The translations under genes and the position numbers were made by a program. A stretch of DNA of 64,000 nt from Heliomicrobium undosum (GTDB lineage: Bacteria; Bacillota; Desulfitobacteriia; Heliobacteriales; Heliobacteriaceae). This document shows positions 55,755-64,000 of the stretch, one piece after another (position 1 is the stretch's first letter; every line of letters starts with the position of its first letter). Location: NCBI RefSeq assembly GCF_009877425.1, contig NZ_WXEY01000008.1:98838-162837 (forward strand), read 5' to 3'. The notes under the pieces are model-generated. The model saw nothing but the letters and a program-made list of their open reading frames with translations. It was not told where the DNA came from and ran no database searches.

Positions 55755-57310
55755 GTGCGATTTCTTTTTCAAAATTAAAATTCTTATTCGTTCAACCTGA
55801 ATGGGATCGACGATATGTGGCCGCTTTTCCAACCTATGAACCGTTGCATGGGCTTTTGCTTGGCGGCTTGATTCAAGATATTGCCGATACCTATATTTTC
55901 GACAGACGTTTTGACACCGATGAGAACTTTATCAAAATTCTGCAAGAGTTCAAACCTGACATGGTCGGCTCTTCTTCTCATACAGGCGGTGAGATACCCA
56001 ATATAAAACGTCTTTTCGGCTTAGCAAAAAAAGAATGTCCACAAACAGTCACCATCGTCGGCGGTCAACATCCCACCCTGCTTCCGGAAGACTTTTTCCA
56101 TCCCCATGTGGACTTGATCTGTATCGGACCGGGGGAAGAAACCTTTCGGGAGGTCGCCTTGTCTGTCCTAGATCGGCAGGATTTTACGAAGGTATCCGGT
56201 CTTGCCGTCCGTAGCGGCGTCAAATATGTGATCACTCCACCACGGATTGTCAAATCCGGTGTGATGACATGGCCGAAGTTTGATCGGAGCTTGATCCTCG
56301 ATAAATACAAGAAAAATTACGGCTTTGTTTTCGAATTTCGTAACAACATCTACACCATCACGACCTCGGGATGTCCCCACCGTTGCAGTTTCTGCTCCCT
56401 ATGGGCGGCGGCCCGGGGGACGTTCCGCTATCGAAGACCGGAGGAAGTCGTCGAAGACATCATCAGCCAGCCTCAAACCTATGTGCACTTGACCGACGAT
56501 AATACGTTTTACAATGAAGACAACGCCATGGAAATTTATCGTTTGCTAAAAAAACATCATGTCAAGAAAAAAATATTGGCCTATGCGCGAACCGACACCA
56601 TCGTGAATAAGACACATCTGCTTGAACGTTGGAAAGAAATCGGCCTGGGCGCTCTCGTTGTCGGTATGGAAGCCGTAACCGACAGTCATCTCGCTGTTTT
56701 AAATAAACGATCTAGTGTGGATATCAATGTGCAAGCCCAAAAAGTCCTGGATCGACTCGGCATCGAAAACTGGGCTCATTTTGTGATCATGCCAGAATTT
56801 CAAAAAGCAGATTTTGATGCGATCTGGGACTTTGTGAATCGTCATCACATCACCTACCCTGTCTTTGTCGCCTATACGCCTGTGCCAGGGACACCTTTGT
56901 TTTTTGAGGCAAAACATGAGGGGAAATTAGCATCCTACGACTATGCCTATTACAATTTGCAATACATGGTAATGCGCACGGCGCTGCCCAAAAGAGAGTG
57001 GTATCAACATTACTGGGGTCTGTATGAAAAGACAGCTTCCACCGGAACACTGCTCAGACGCATGCTTCAAAGCCCCACCTTTCATTGGCGGCCCGCCTTG
57101 GGACGAGCCTACATTATGGGCAGACGGGCGCCTTCGAGGATTTGGAAGTTTATCGACGAGCAGGTGGAGATGGAAGAGACGTTGCGCTATGAGGACATTG
57201 AACATACGCTGCTGCCCTCGTTGCGCCGCGATTATGTTCCGAACAATTACTACAATGCCGCTACGTTGGCGGCAATGAACGAGAACGCCGCCAATCGAAA
57301 GACGTCATAA
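55751..57310 (+). CDS. B12-binding radical SAM enzyme
   Basis: A 519-residue protein. Residues about 1-150 form a cobalamin-binding-like fold (MVGSSSHTGGEIPNIKRLF, TIVGGQHPTLLPED). The radical SAM core has C208, C212 and C215 in TSGCPHRCSFCSLW, followed by YVHLTDDNTFYNEDNAMEIY and GLGALVVGMEAVTDSHLAVL. A C-terminal part of about 100 residues follows. The layout is that of class B methylases and BchE-like cyclases. The start is GTG at 55751, coupled to the acyltransferase stop. The reaction is unknown; C-methylation or ring formation on an acylated intermediate is possible. Confidence 0.88.
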   Translation: MSAISFSKLKFLFVQPEWDRRYVAAFPTYEPLHGLLLGGLIQDIADTYIFDRRFDTDENFIKILQEFKPDMVGSSSHTGGEIPNIKRLFGLAKKECPQTVTIVGGQHPTLLPEDFFHPHVDLICIGPGEETFREVALSVLDRQDFTKVSGLAVRSGVKYVITPPRIVKSGVMTWPKFDRSLILDKYKKNYGFVFEFRNNIYTITTSGCPHRCSFCSLWAAARGTFRYRRPEEVVEDIISQPQTYVHLTDDNTFYNEDNAMEIYRLLKKHHVKKKILAYARTDTIVNKTHLLERWKEIGLGALVVGMEAVTDSHLAVLNKRSSVDINVQAQKVLDRLGIENWAHFVIMPEFQKADFDAIWDFVNRHHITYPVFVAYTPVPGTPLFFEAKHEGKLASYDYAYYNLQYMVMRTALPKREWYQHYWGLYEKTASTGTLLRRMLQSPTFHWRPALGRAYIMGRRAPSRIWKFIDEQVEMEETLRYEDIEHTLLPSLRRDYVPNNYYNAATLAAMNENAANRKTS

Positions 57311-57358
57311 CGTGCGACCAAGTGAGGAAAAATCGGATCGAATAGGAGATTATCGGCT

Positions 57359-58480
57359 ATGAATCGATGTGCCTCGTGCCTGCTTCCGGAAGGAAAATTT
57401 GAAGTAAAGCTCGATGATCGAGGAACTTGCAATTATTGCAATTATTATAACGAACATAAAGCAGACATTCATAATTACCCCTTATACGAACCTCTACTGT
57501 CACAACGTTTTGAAAAAGTGAGAGGGAAATATGCCTATGATATTGCCGTAGGGTTAAGCGGAGGCAAGGACAGCACTTACGTTCTATACAAAATGGTGAC
57601 CAAATACAAATTAAAGGTCCTTGCCATCACCTACGACAATGGATTTCTAACAGACTTTTCACTCTCATCCATCCGGGAGACTGTCAAAACCCTTGGGGTT
57701 GACCATTACTATCACAAACCAAACTGGAAAATCCATCAAAAGTTTTACAAAGCAGCGATGAATAAACTTGGCGACCCCTGTATCGCTTGCGCTTTTGGCG
57801 GCTATTTTCTAGGAATCAAGCTCTGCCTTGAGAATAAAATCCCCTTCTTGGTGCATGGACGTTCCCCTTTTCAAATGTACCGCAACTTTTTCCCAGGCAG
57901 CCGAGATATATTCCTCCCGATGATGGCGATGAATCGCAAGGAACATGACTTCAATACGATCGCTTCTGTCATGGCGCCGATTCACGAGCGCATGCGCGAT
58001 TGGATTCGGCAATTGTTTGATCAGGAAGAGGATGCTCGGGAGGTTCTTGGAGAGTTCTTTGTTGCTCCGGATCAGTTCGTCGATCGCTTTACCCCAGAGT
58101 TCTTAGCCTACTTCCTGTTCACTTCCTATAACGAAGAAAGAATGAAGAAAGAATTGTGCAGCGCCATAAACTGGCGACGCCCTGATAACGACTATCTCCT
58201 GGGGCACTATGATTGTAAAATCCATGATGCGGCTGGATACCTCTATAAGTCGCTCAACGGGATCAACGTTCTCGAACCGGATATCGCCGTCATGCTTCGC
58301 TTCGGCAGCATCCAGCGCCAAGAGGCCAAGATATTGATGGACATCAGTGAACCCGATGATAACGATTTACAGCAGTCCCTCCAATCGCTGTATGAATTAT
58401 GTGCTCTCGATCCGGAAAGTCTCAGCCGTTTACTTCATCGATTAAAAGAACAGGGCTGTTCAAAATTCGAATCCCGTTGA
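57359..58480 (+). CDS. Zinc-ribbon PP-loop ATPase (WbpG/amidotransferase-like)
   Basis: A 373-residue protein. The N-terminal zinc ribbon uses C4, C7, C24 and C27 (CASC and CNYC). The PP-loop is GLSGGKDSTY at residues 65-74, followed by ITYDNGFLTDFSLSSIRE. The pair CIAC (in DPCIACAFGGYF) lies in the middle. This resembles N-acetyl sugar amidotransferases such as WbpG, which adenylate a carbonyl for attack by ammonia. The C-terminal 150 residues are of unclear function. AGGAG precedes the ATG at 57359. The substrate is unknown; thiolation instead of amidation is also possible. Confidence 0.82.
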   Translation: MNRCASCLLPEGKFEVKLDDRGTCNYCNYYNEHKADIHNYPLYEPLLSQRFEKVRGKYAYDIAVGLSGGKDSTYVLYKMVTKYKLKVLAITYDNGFLTDFSLSSIRETVKTLGVDHYYHKPNWKIHQKFYKAAMNKLGDPCIACAFGGYFLGIKLCLENKIPFLVHGRSPFQMYRNFFPGSRDIFLPMMAMNRKEHDFNTIASVMAPIHERMRDWIRQLFDQEEDAREVLGEFFVAPDQFVDRFTPEFLAYFLFTSYNEERMKKELCSAINWRRPDNDYLLGHYDCKIHDAAGYLYKSLNGINVLEPDIAVMLRFGSIQRQEAKILMDISEPDDNDLQQSLQSLYELCALDPESLSRLLHRLKEQGCSKFESR

Positions 58481-58514
58481 TCGAAAAACGATGCGATTGC
58501 GAGGTAAACCATAG

Positions 58515-59321
58515 ATGAACCTGCCATGGAACGATCTCTTTTCCAGAAATATCGGCGTGATCACGCCCGAACAACAACATCGCCTGAGAAAATCACGGGT
58601 GGCGATGGCCGGATTGGGCGCCATCGGCGGAAATGTATTGCACATGCTTGTTCGGGCAGGCGTTGAAAAATTTTCTCTCGCCGAGTTTGATACTTTTTCC
58701 GTCAGCAATTGCAACAGACAATTCGGAGCATCTCCATCCACCGTCGGTCGACCGAAGATTGACGTTCTGGCACAGATGGCACGGGAAATCAACCCTCAAG
58801 TAGATATTCAAACATATCCCGAGGGGTTGACAGAGGAGAATCTGGACCGGTTTTTGGATGGCGCCGACGCCGTCGTTGACGCTATCGATTTTCTCAATCC
58901 ACAGATCCGTAAAAGCTTGATCGTGGCTGCCCGAGCCCAAGGTCTCTATGTATTTCTAGCGCCTGCCCTCGGCTTTGGCGCGAGTTTAGTCGTCTTCTCA
59001 CCTACAGGTCCAACCTATGACGAATTTTTTGGTCCCCTCCCCGCCTCGCTCTCTCCTGAAGATTTGCTCAAATTGGGAAGGAAACTATTCCCCCGCATTC
59101 CCGAGTATGTTGACCTTGCCGCCTACCTGAAAGGCATGGGCGCAGGAGGATATCTGCCTACGTTCGCCCCGCCGATCCTGTTGGCCAGCACATTGGCGGC
59201 TACGAATCTGATTTTTTTGCTGACCGGCGTCAAGCAACCTCGATGCGCTCCTCAAGTTACTTGGATCGACCTGATGGAGGAGGTTTTGCAAGTCATTGAT
59301 CTCGACAAAGAAAAGCGTTGA
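58515..59321 (+). CDS. ThiF/MoeB/HesA-type adenylating enzyme
   Basis: A 268-residue E1-like enzyme. The nucleotide-binding motif is AGLGAIGGN (residues 32-40), with the acidic end AEFDTF, the Arg-finger region NCNRQFGAS and DAVVDAIDF. It lacks the paired CxxC zinc motifs of typical MoeB/ThiF. It activates a carboxylate or a ubiquitin-like C-terminus as acyl adenylate; no ubiquitin-like gene is visible nearby, so a small-molecule carboxylate is more likely. GAGGTAAACCATAG precedes the ATG. Its 3' end overlaps the next gene. Confidence 0.85.
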   Translation: MNLPWNDLFSRNIGVITPEQQHRLRKSRVAMAGLGAIGGNVLHMLVRAGVEKFSLAEFDTFSVSNCNRQFGASPSTVGRPKIDVLAQMAREINPQVDIQTYPEGLTEENLDRFLDGADAVVDAIDFLNPQIRKSLIVAARAQGLYVFLAPALGFGASLVVFSPTGPTYDEFFGPLPASLSPEDLLKLGRKLFPRIPEYVDLAAYLKGMGAGGYLPTFAPPILLASTLAATNLIFLLTGVKQPRCAPQVTWIDLMEEVLQVIDLDKEKR

Positions 59322-62300
59322 TAACGGTGACCGCCAATGGTCACTGGGACTTGATGTAGGTTCCGTCACGGTCAAAGTGGTCCTCTTAGATCCCGATGAT
59401 CAGGTCCGCTTTAAGCGGTATGAAAAACATCATAGCAAACCTGTCGAAACACTCTACCGCTCTTTCTTGCATCTCAACGAAGCCTTGAAGAAGGAATTGT
59501 CTTCTTTTCGAGCCGCCGTAACCGGCTCCGGGCAAAAGCTGATCAGCAACCGGTTATCGATCCCTTCCGTAAACGAGATTGTAGCGCAAGCTACCGCAAC
59601 TGCCCACTTTTACCCTGGCGTGCGCTCTGTCATTGAAATCGGCGGTCAGGATTCCAAGCACATTCTGTTATCAGGTTCTGAAACAAATGCAAAAGATGTT
59701 CGCATCATCAGTCAGAAGATGAACGATATTTGCGCCGCAGGAACAGGCGCATTCGTCGAACAACAGGCGGAGCGGATGCAACTGTCCCTTGACACCTTTG
59801 CCAAGTTAGCGATTGGGTCGAATCATCCTGCTTTCATTGCCGGTCGATGCGCCGTCTTTTCCAAGAGCGACATCGTTCACCTGATGCAGGAAGGCGTCCC
59901 CAAAGGAGACATCGCCGCCGGGATCTGCAATGCTGTCGTCCGCAACTATGTTGCGCAGTTCATTAAAGGGCAACATGTGGAAAAACCGGTTATCTTCCAA
60001 GGCGGGTTGGCGGCTAACCAAGGTGTTGTAAAATCGTTCCGTGAGTCGCTCGGGCTCTCTGATGAAGACTTCATCATCGCCGAACATTACGAAGTGATGG
60101 GCGCCATCGGCGCCGCCCTATGGAGTCAAGTTAACGATGGAACCGGCCACAACCTGGTTACATTCATGAAAGAGCTGGAAAAATACATCCATATTGAAAC
60201 CAAGGCCCCGGCTGTTCAACGTCATTTTCCGCGATTGATCCCAGATATCCAGAGACGCACCGTCATACCGCCTGGCCGGCATGATTGGACCGGCAATCTC
60301 TATCTCGGCATTGACATCGGTTCCACTTCTACCTGTGTCGCCGTCATCAACGAAAACCTCGAATTGGTTGAGAAAGTCTATGCCTTGAATCGCGAGGGAC
60401 CCATACAATCCGTAAAAAACGCCCTGAACCAGCTTCAAGAAAAGCGAGGCAACCAAAAGGCCATCCGCTTCTCGGGGGTCGGGGTTACCGGGAGCGGTCG
60501 TTCTCTCGTATCCCGGTTTATCGGCGCCGACGTCGTCCGAGACGAGATCAGCGCCCAGGTCAAAGCGGCCATCCAGATGTATCGGGAAGTCGATACGGTT
60601 ATTGAGATCGGCGGACAAGATTCTAAGTTCATCCGCATCCATCAAGGTCGTGTTGTCGAGTTCGAAATGAACAAGGTTTGTGCCGCCGGGACTGGGTACT
60701 TTCTGCAGGAACAAGCGGATCGACTCAATTATCCCGTAAGCGAATTGAGCAAAGCGGCCTTTGAAAGCCTTCATCCTTGTGATCTGGGCAGCCGTTGCAC
60801 CGTTTTCATGGAATCCGACCTCGTCAACTTCCAACAGATGGGCGTAAACACCCCGGACTTGATCGGTGGTCTCAGCTACGCTATTGTGAAAAACTATTTA
60901 GAAAAAGTCGTCGTCGGCAAGCCGATCGGAGACCACATATTATTTCTCGGCGGTGTAGCCCTGAATGCCAGCGTCGTCTCTGCTTTTCAAAACATCCTTG
61001 GCAAAAAGCTCATGGTTCCCGAACATCACGAAGTCTCCGCGGCCTATGGCATGGCCTTGTTTGCCAAAGAATGGGCTCGTTCCCTGAAAAATGATGAAAC
61101 CAGTTCATTTTATGGAATCAACACCATCGCTCAAGATTATCACCAAACGTTTTTTCAGTGCCACGATTGTTCGAATCGTTGTCGCATCGGTCATGTGACC
61201 CTCGATGGAGGCCAGAAATCCTTCAACTACGGCGGTTCTTGCGGAAAATATGAGCGTAAGGCGACGAACAAACATCGTCTGCCAAATCTGATGCAAAGAC
61301 GTCAAGAACTTTTGTTGAGTTATCATCGGCCAACACAGGACGGACGAGATCGGATCGGCATACCTCGCGCCCAGCTTTTTTACGATTTATTCCCTCTATA
61401 TTGCACATTTCTGCAAGAGCTAGGTTTTGATGTCGTCATAACCGAAGAAACCAATACGAAAATCGCTCACCGGGGAGCGGAAACCTCCACCATCGACAAC
61501 TGCTACTCCTGCAAGGTCGTCTACGGTCATGTCGCTGAACTCCAGGCATTGGGGGTAACAAAGGTCTTTTTTCCGTCGGTGATCGAATTTGAACGTCGTG
61601 TTCAAGATCTGGAGCGCAATCATAGTTGCCCTTTCATTCAAGGAATGCCCGGATTGATCAAAGATCATTTTACGACGCTTGAATTCTATACACCCTGTTT
61701 TTATCGTGACCGAGAAGATGTTGACTGGCAGAGCGAACTCGTCTCGTTGGGCCTAAAGCTGGGGAAGGATCTCCCCCGTGTTAAAGAAGCTGTTCAAAAA
61801 GCGGCGGAGGCGCAGTCCGATTTTCGCCGAAACTGCGAAGAGATTGGAAAAAACCTGCTCCAACAAGTATCGATGGAGCAAAAAGCAGCCGTCATTCTCG
61901 GCAAAGTGTACAACGTCTGCGATCCTTTCCTCAACATGGGGCTCGCTGATAAGTTATCGGAATTTGACGTGATTTCCTTGCCCTACGACTGCTTGCCTCT
62001 TTCCGAACAACAGCTTCCCTCGAATTATATGGACATGATCTGGTCTTGCGGACAAGATCTGCTGCGAGCCGCCAAAATCATCACCCAGAGCAAAGACCTC
62101 TTTCCCGTACTTGTGACGAATTTTGGCTGCGGCCCTGATTCCTTCATCATTAAATACTTGGAAGAACTGTTTTGCGAAAAATCATTCTTGGTTCTCGAAG
62201 TCGATGAGCATACCTCTGACGTCGGTTACCTGACACGGATCGAAGCGTTCATGAATAACATTCAATTCGAAAAAACGTCCAGTTTTGAGCGCCTCACCTC

Positions 62301-63561
62301 AAAGTTCCAACCCTTTATTCCTTCACCGGAATTGAAAAAGTTCGACCGCTTGCTTTATGTTCCCTGGGGCTTTGATAGCTATCGAGCGATCGCGGCCGCC
62401 TTTGCGTCGATCGGGATCAGAACGAAGATGCTTCCGGTTCACGACGAGCAAACGGAGAAATATGGCCGGGCTCATAGCTCAGGGAAAGAGTGTTTACCCT
62501 ATATCATGCATGTCGGCGATGCGGTCAGGATGACAGAGGACCCAGAATTTGATCCCGCTACATCGGCGCTCATGATGCCGGCGGGAGATTTGGCCTGCCG
62601 GGTATCCGCGTTTTCCACTGCCATTAAGTTTGTCTTGAGAGATTTGGGCTATCCCGACCTGCCTGTCATCGCGCCTCGCATATCTGTTGATAAAGACGAG
62701 GTGCTGAGTGTCTTTGGCATCAAATTTGCCAGAAACGTCTTTCGAGGCATCATGTCCATTGAACTGCTTGGTCAAAAAGTCACAGAAATTCGACCGTACG
62801 AAATACATCCAGGGGATACAGATACACTATACCAAGAATCGCTAGATAAAATCTGTGACGCCATTGTCAAAGGAGACCTGTTGGAGGTCCTTGCCGACTG
62901 TATCGCCGCTTTCGAAAAAATCCAAGTCAATCGCGAACAAAACCGTCCCATCGTGGGTCTCGTGGGAGACGATTACACCAGGGGAAACAGTTTTGCGAAT
63001 GATAACATCATCAAGCAGTTGGAATCGTTAGGCGCTGAAGTGAGAACCGTTCCGATCTGGGGCACTTACTTGGAATTCCAGATGGGCATGAAACCGAGAA
63101 AAACCTTGCGAAGGAAAAATTACCTTGAGTTTTTTGGAGATACGCTAAAATCCTATGTAGGCCATCGGGATATGAAAAAAATCATCCAACTTTTCGAAGG
63201 GCGCTTGCAGTGCATTCCCGATGATACGGTGATCCAAATGATCGAACGGAGTTCGAAGTATGTTGATGAACGAAGTGAACCACTGGTGATCATGGCTTTC
63301 TCTCATGTGCTGCGCCTGCTCGAACACGGCGTAGCGGGCATCGTCAACTTGTTAGGCTTCCAATGTATGATTCATAATCTCGTTGCAGGTCTCCTCGGTT
63401 CCGTTTACAAGGACCATGATAACCTACCAAACGTGACACTGTCCTATGACTTCCTCGAAAAGGGTCATCTTACCAACAGAATTGAGGCATTTATGTACCA
63501 AGTACAGCAATATCATCGTGGAAATCACACTCATGTAAGGAGGGTTCCTGATGGGTTATGA
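59296..63561 (+). CDS. Double BcrAD-type activase fused to 2-hydroxyacyl-CoA dehydratase-like domains
   Basis: A 1421-residue protein. Two ASKHA ATPase activase domains come first: about 15-280 with LGLDVGSVTVKVVLLD and CAAGTGAFVEQQAERM, and about 335-590 with LGIDIGSTSTCVAVIN and CAAGTGYFLQEQADRL; each has the Cys that binds the shared [4Fe-4S] cluster. A Cys-rich linker follows (FQCHDCSNRCRIGHV), then DUF2229 (IGIPRAQLFYDLFPLYCTFL) and an HgdB-like dehydratase region. Such proteins drive low-potential electron transfer with ATP. The start is probably TTG at 59296, overlapping the ThiF-like gene, with GGAGGAGG 12-15 bases upstream. Confidence 0.85.
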   Translation: MISTKKSVDNGDRQWSLGLDVGSVTVKVVLLDPDDQVRFKRYEKHHSKPVETLYRSFLHLNEALKKELSSFRAAVTGSGQKLISNRLSIPSVNEIVAQATATAHFYPGVRSVIEIGGQDSKHILLSGSETNAKDVRIISQKMNDICAAGTGAFVEQQAERMQLSLDTFAKLAIGSNHPAFIAGRCAVFSKSDIVHLMQEGVPKGDIAAGICNAVVRNYVAQFIKGQHVEKPVIFQGGLAANQGVVKSFRESLGLSDEDFIIAEHYEVMGAIGAALWSQVNDGTGHNLVTFMKELEKYIHIETKAPAVQRHFPRLIPDIQRRTVIPPGRHDWTGNLYLGIDIGSTSTCVAVINENLELVEKVYALNREGPIQSVKNALNQLQEKRGNQKAIRFSGVGVTGSGRSLVSRFIGADVVRDEISAQVKAAIQMYREVDTVIEIGGQDSKFIRIHQGRVVEFEMNKVCAAGTGYFLQEQADRLNYPVSELSKAAFESLHPCDLGSRCTVFMESDLVNFQQMGVNTPDLIGGLSYAIVKNYLEKVVVGKPIGDHILFLGGVALNASVVSAFQNILGKKLMVPEHHEVSAAYGMALFAKEWARSLKNDETSSFYGINTIAQDYHQTFFQCHDCSNRCRIGHVTLDGGQKSFNYGGSCGKYERKATNKHRLPNLMQRRQELLLSYHRPTQDGRDRIGIPRAQLFYDLFPLYCTFLQELGFDVVITEETNTKIAHRGAETSTIDNCYSCKVVYGHVAELQALGVTKVFFPSVIEFERRVQDLERNHSCPFIQGMPGLIKDHFTTLEFYTPCFYRDREDVDWQSELVSLGLKLGKDLPRVKEAVQKAAEAQSDFRRNCEEIGKNLLQQVSMEQKAAVILGKVYNVCDPFLNMGLADKLSEFDVISLPYDCLPLSEQQLPSNYMDMIWSCGQDLLRAAKIITQSKDLFPVLVTNFGCGPDSFIIKYLEELFCEKSFLVLEVDEHTSDVGYLTRIEAFMNNIQFEKTSSFERLTSKFQPFIPSPELKKFDRLLYVPWGFDSYRAIAAAFASIGIRTKMLPVHDEQTEKYGRAHSSGKECLPYIMHVGDAVRMTEDPEFDPATSALMMPAGDLACRVSAFSTAIKFVLRDLGYPDLPVIAPRISVDKDEVLSVFGIKFARNVFRGIMSIELLGQKVTEIRPYEIHPGDTDTLYQESLDKICDAIVKGDLLEVLADCIAAFEKIQVNREQNRPIVGLVGDDYTRGNSFANDNIIKQLESLGAEVRTVPIWGTYLEFQMGMKPRKTLRRKNYLEFFGDTLKSYVGHRDMKKIIQLFEGRLQCIPDDTVIQMIERSSKYVDERSEPLVIMAFSHVLRLLEHGVAGIVNLLGFQCMIHNLVAGLLGSVYKDHDNLPNVTLSYDFLEKGHLTNRIEAFMYQVQQYHRGNHTHVRRVPDGL

Positions 63562-64000
63562 TTTCTGGCGCAAATGGCTCTTCGGATTTGGTTTGGCGTT
63601 TACCTTCTTCGGGATTCTTCTGGCTTTTTTCAACCAAACGCCGCTCTTTGATTTTTTGTTCAATAATCAGGTGAATCCGGTCTTTTGGTCTTCCTTCCCA
63701 TTGGAGGAACCGCTTCACGACTTTCAAGCCTGGATTTACGGGGTGTTGGGGGCGACCTGCGCCGGTTGGGGTATCTTCATCGCCTTTCTCGCCGTCTATC
63801 CCTTGGCGCAAAGGGAACAGTGGGCCATAAAATGTATTTTCATTGGGATCACCCTCTGGTTTGTCATTGACACTTCTATCTCTCTGATTTTTCATGTCAT
63901 ATTTAATGCCCTTTTCAATGTATTACTGCTTATGCTGATCATTGTTCCACTATTGATGATGAGAAAAGAACTGCAGTTGTCTGAAAAATCTCGGCATATC
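63551..64000 (+). CDS. Hypothetical membrane protein, C-terminus beyond window
   Basis: An open frame of 150 codons that runs off the window. GTAAGGAGGGTTCCTG precedes the ATG, which lies inside the last codons of the giant fusion gene, so it belongs to the same operon. It has four hydrophobic segments (LFGFGLAFTFFGILLAFF; WIYGVLGATCAGWGIFIAFL; CIFIGITLWFVIDTSISLIF; FNVLLLMLIIVPLLMM). I recognise no family. It may carry the product across the membrane or anchor the enzymes. Confidence 0.8.
   Translation, partial: MGYDFWRKWLFGFGLAFTFFGILLAFFNQTPLFDFLFNNQVNPVFWSSFPLEEPLHDFQAWIYGVLGATCAGWGIFIAFLAVYPLAQREQWAIKCIFIGITLWFVIDTSISLIFHVIFNALFNVLLLMLIIVPLLMMRKELQLSEKSRHI

Noticed and set aside
55751..57310. 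Assignment of the B12 radical SAM protein as BchE (bacteriochlorophyll ring cyclase)
   Set aside because: The layout is similar, but the context is an acyltransferase and PP-loop cluster with no bch gene, and the C-terminal part did not convince me.

Overview
The window looks like chromosome from an anaerobic, endospore-forming, flagellated member of the Clostridia. Gene content, codon use and abundant AGGAGG-type ribosome binding sites fit a heliobacterium-like lineage, but this is inference: no photosystem or rRNA gene is present to fix it. No tRNA, rRNA, CRISPR array, transposase or phage gene was recognised.

Layout. 1-4.8 kb, minus strand: potassium-uptake operon kdpF-A-B-C-D (kdpD cut by the window edge), preceded by a possible 23-residue leader peptide. 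5-15.7 kb, minus strand: a 12-gene chemosensory operon headed by an anti-sigma-like kinase and a STAS protein, then hybrid CheA, CheW, a chemoreceptor, CheB, CheR, two CheY and three CheX-like proteins, with a good sigma-A promoter at 15.7 kb. 15.8-22.8 kb, minus strand: VTT membrane protein, release factor 3, a MASE3-type histidine kinase and two tandem DUF445 proteins. 23.1-25.1 kb, plus strand: minimal zincin, signal peptidase I and an FCD regulator, with a 33-residue Arg/Cys-rich peptide on the minus strand. 25.5-29.3 kb, minus strand: pyruvate formate-lyase and its activase, preceded by a promoter, a ZTP (pfl) riboswitch and a terminator; a Dps-like gene diverges from it. 30.3-35.3 kb, minus strand: a zinc-binding-domain chemoreceptor and a three-gene set containing Ycf46-like AAA and Ycf35-like (DUF1257) proteins. 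35.5-40.4 kb, mostly plus: membrane proteins and a transporter, then two mirrored pairs of tiny YjcZ-like sporulation peptides with sigma-K-like promoters, then a hydrolase. 40.5-46.5 kb, minus: a Tat-type peptidoglycan-binding protein, a GAF-GGDEF-EAL protein, a chemoreceptor and a phosphoesterase. 46.8-53.9 kb: SelO, an ABC transporter with its two-component system, and a DUF255 thioredoxin-like protein.

54-64 kb is the most novel part. An MmyB-type regulator diverges from a tightly packed plus-strand operon encoding a FeeM-like N-acyltransferase, a B12-type radical SAM enzyme, a zinc-ribbon PP-loop ATPase, a ThiF-like adenylating enzyme, a 1421-residue double 2-hydroxyacyl-CoA dehydratase activase/dehydratase fusion and a membrane protein that runs off the window. 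The combination resembles an undescribed biosynthetic cluster for an acylated small molecule. It is visibly more AT-rich at its upstream end than the rest of the window.

Links between regions: three chemoreceptors, one complete chemosensory core and a cyclic-di-GMP enzyme point to behavioural or developmental signalling. Three small-peptide loci share a sigma-K-like promoter pattern and probably belong to the late sporulation programme. The ZTP riboswitch ties formate production by PFL to folate/purine status.
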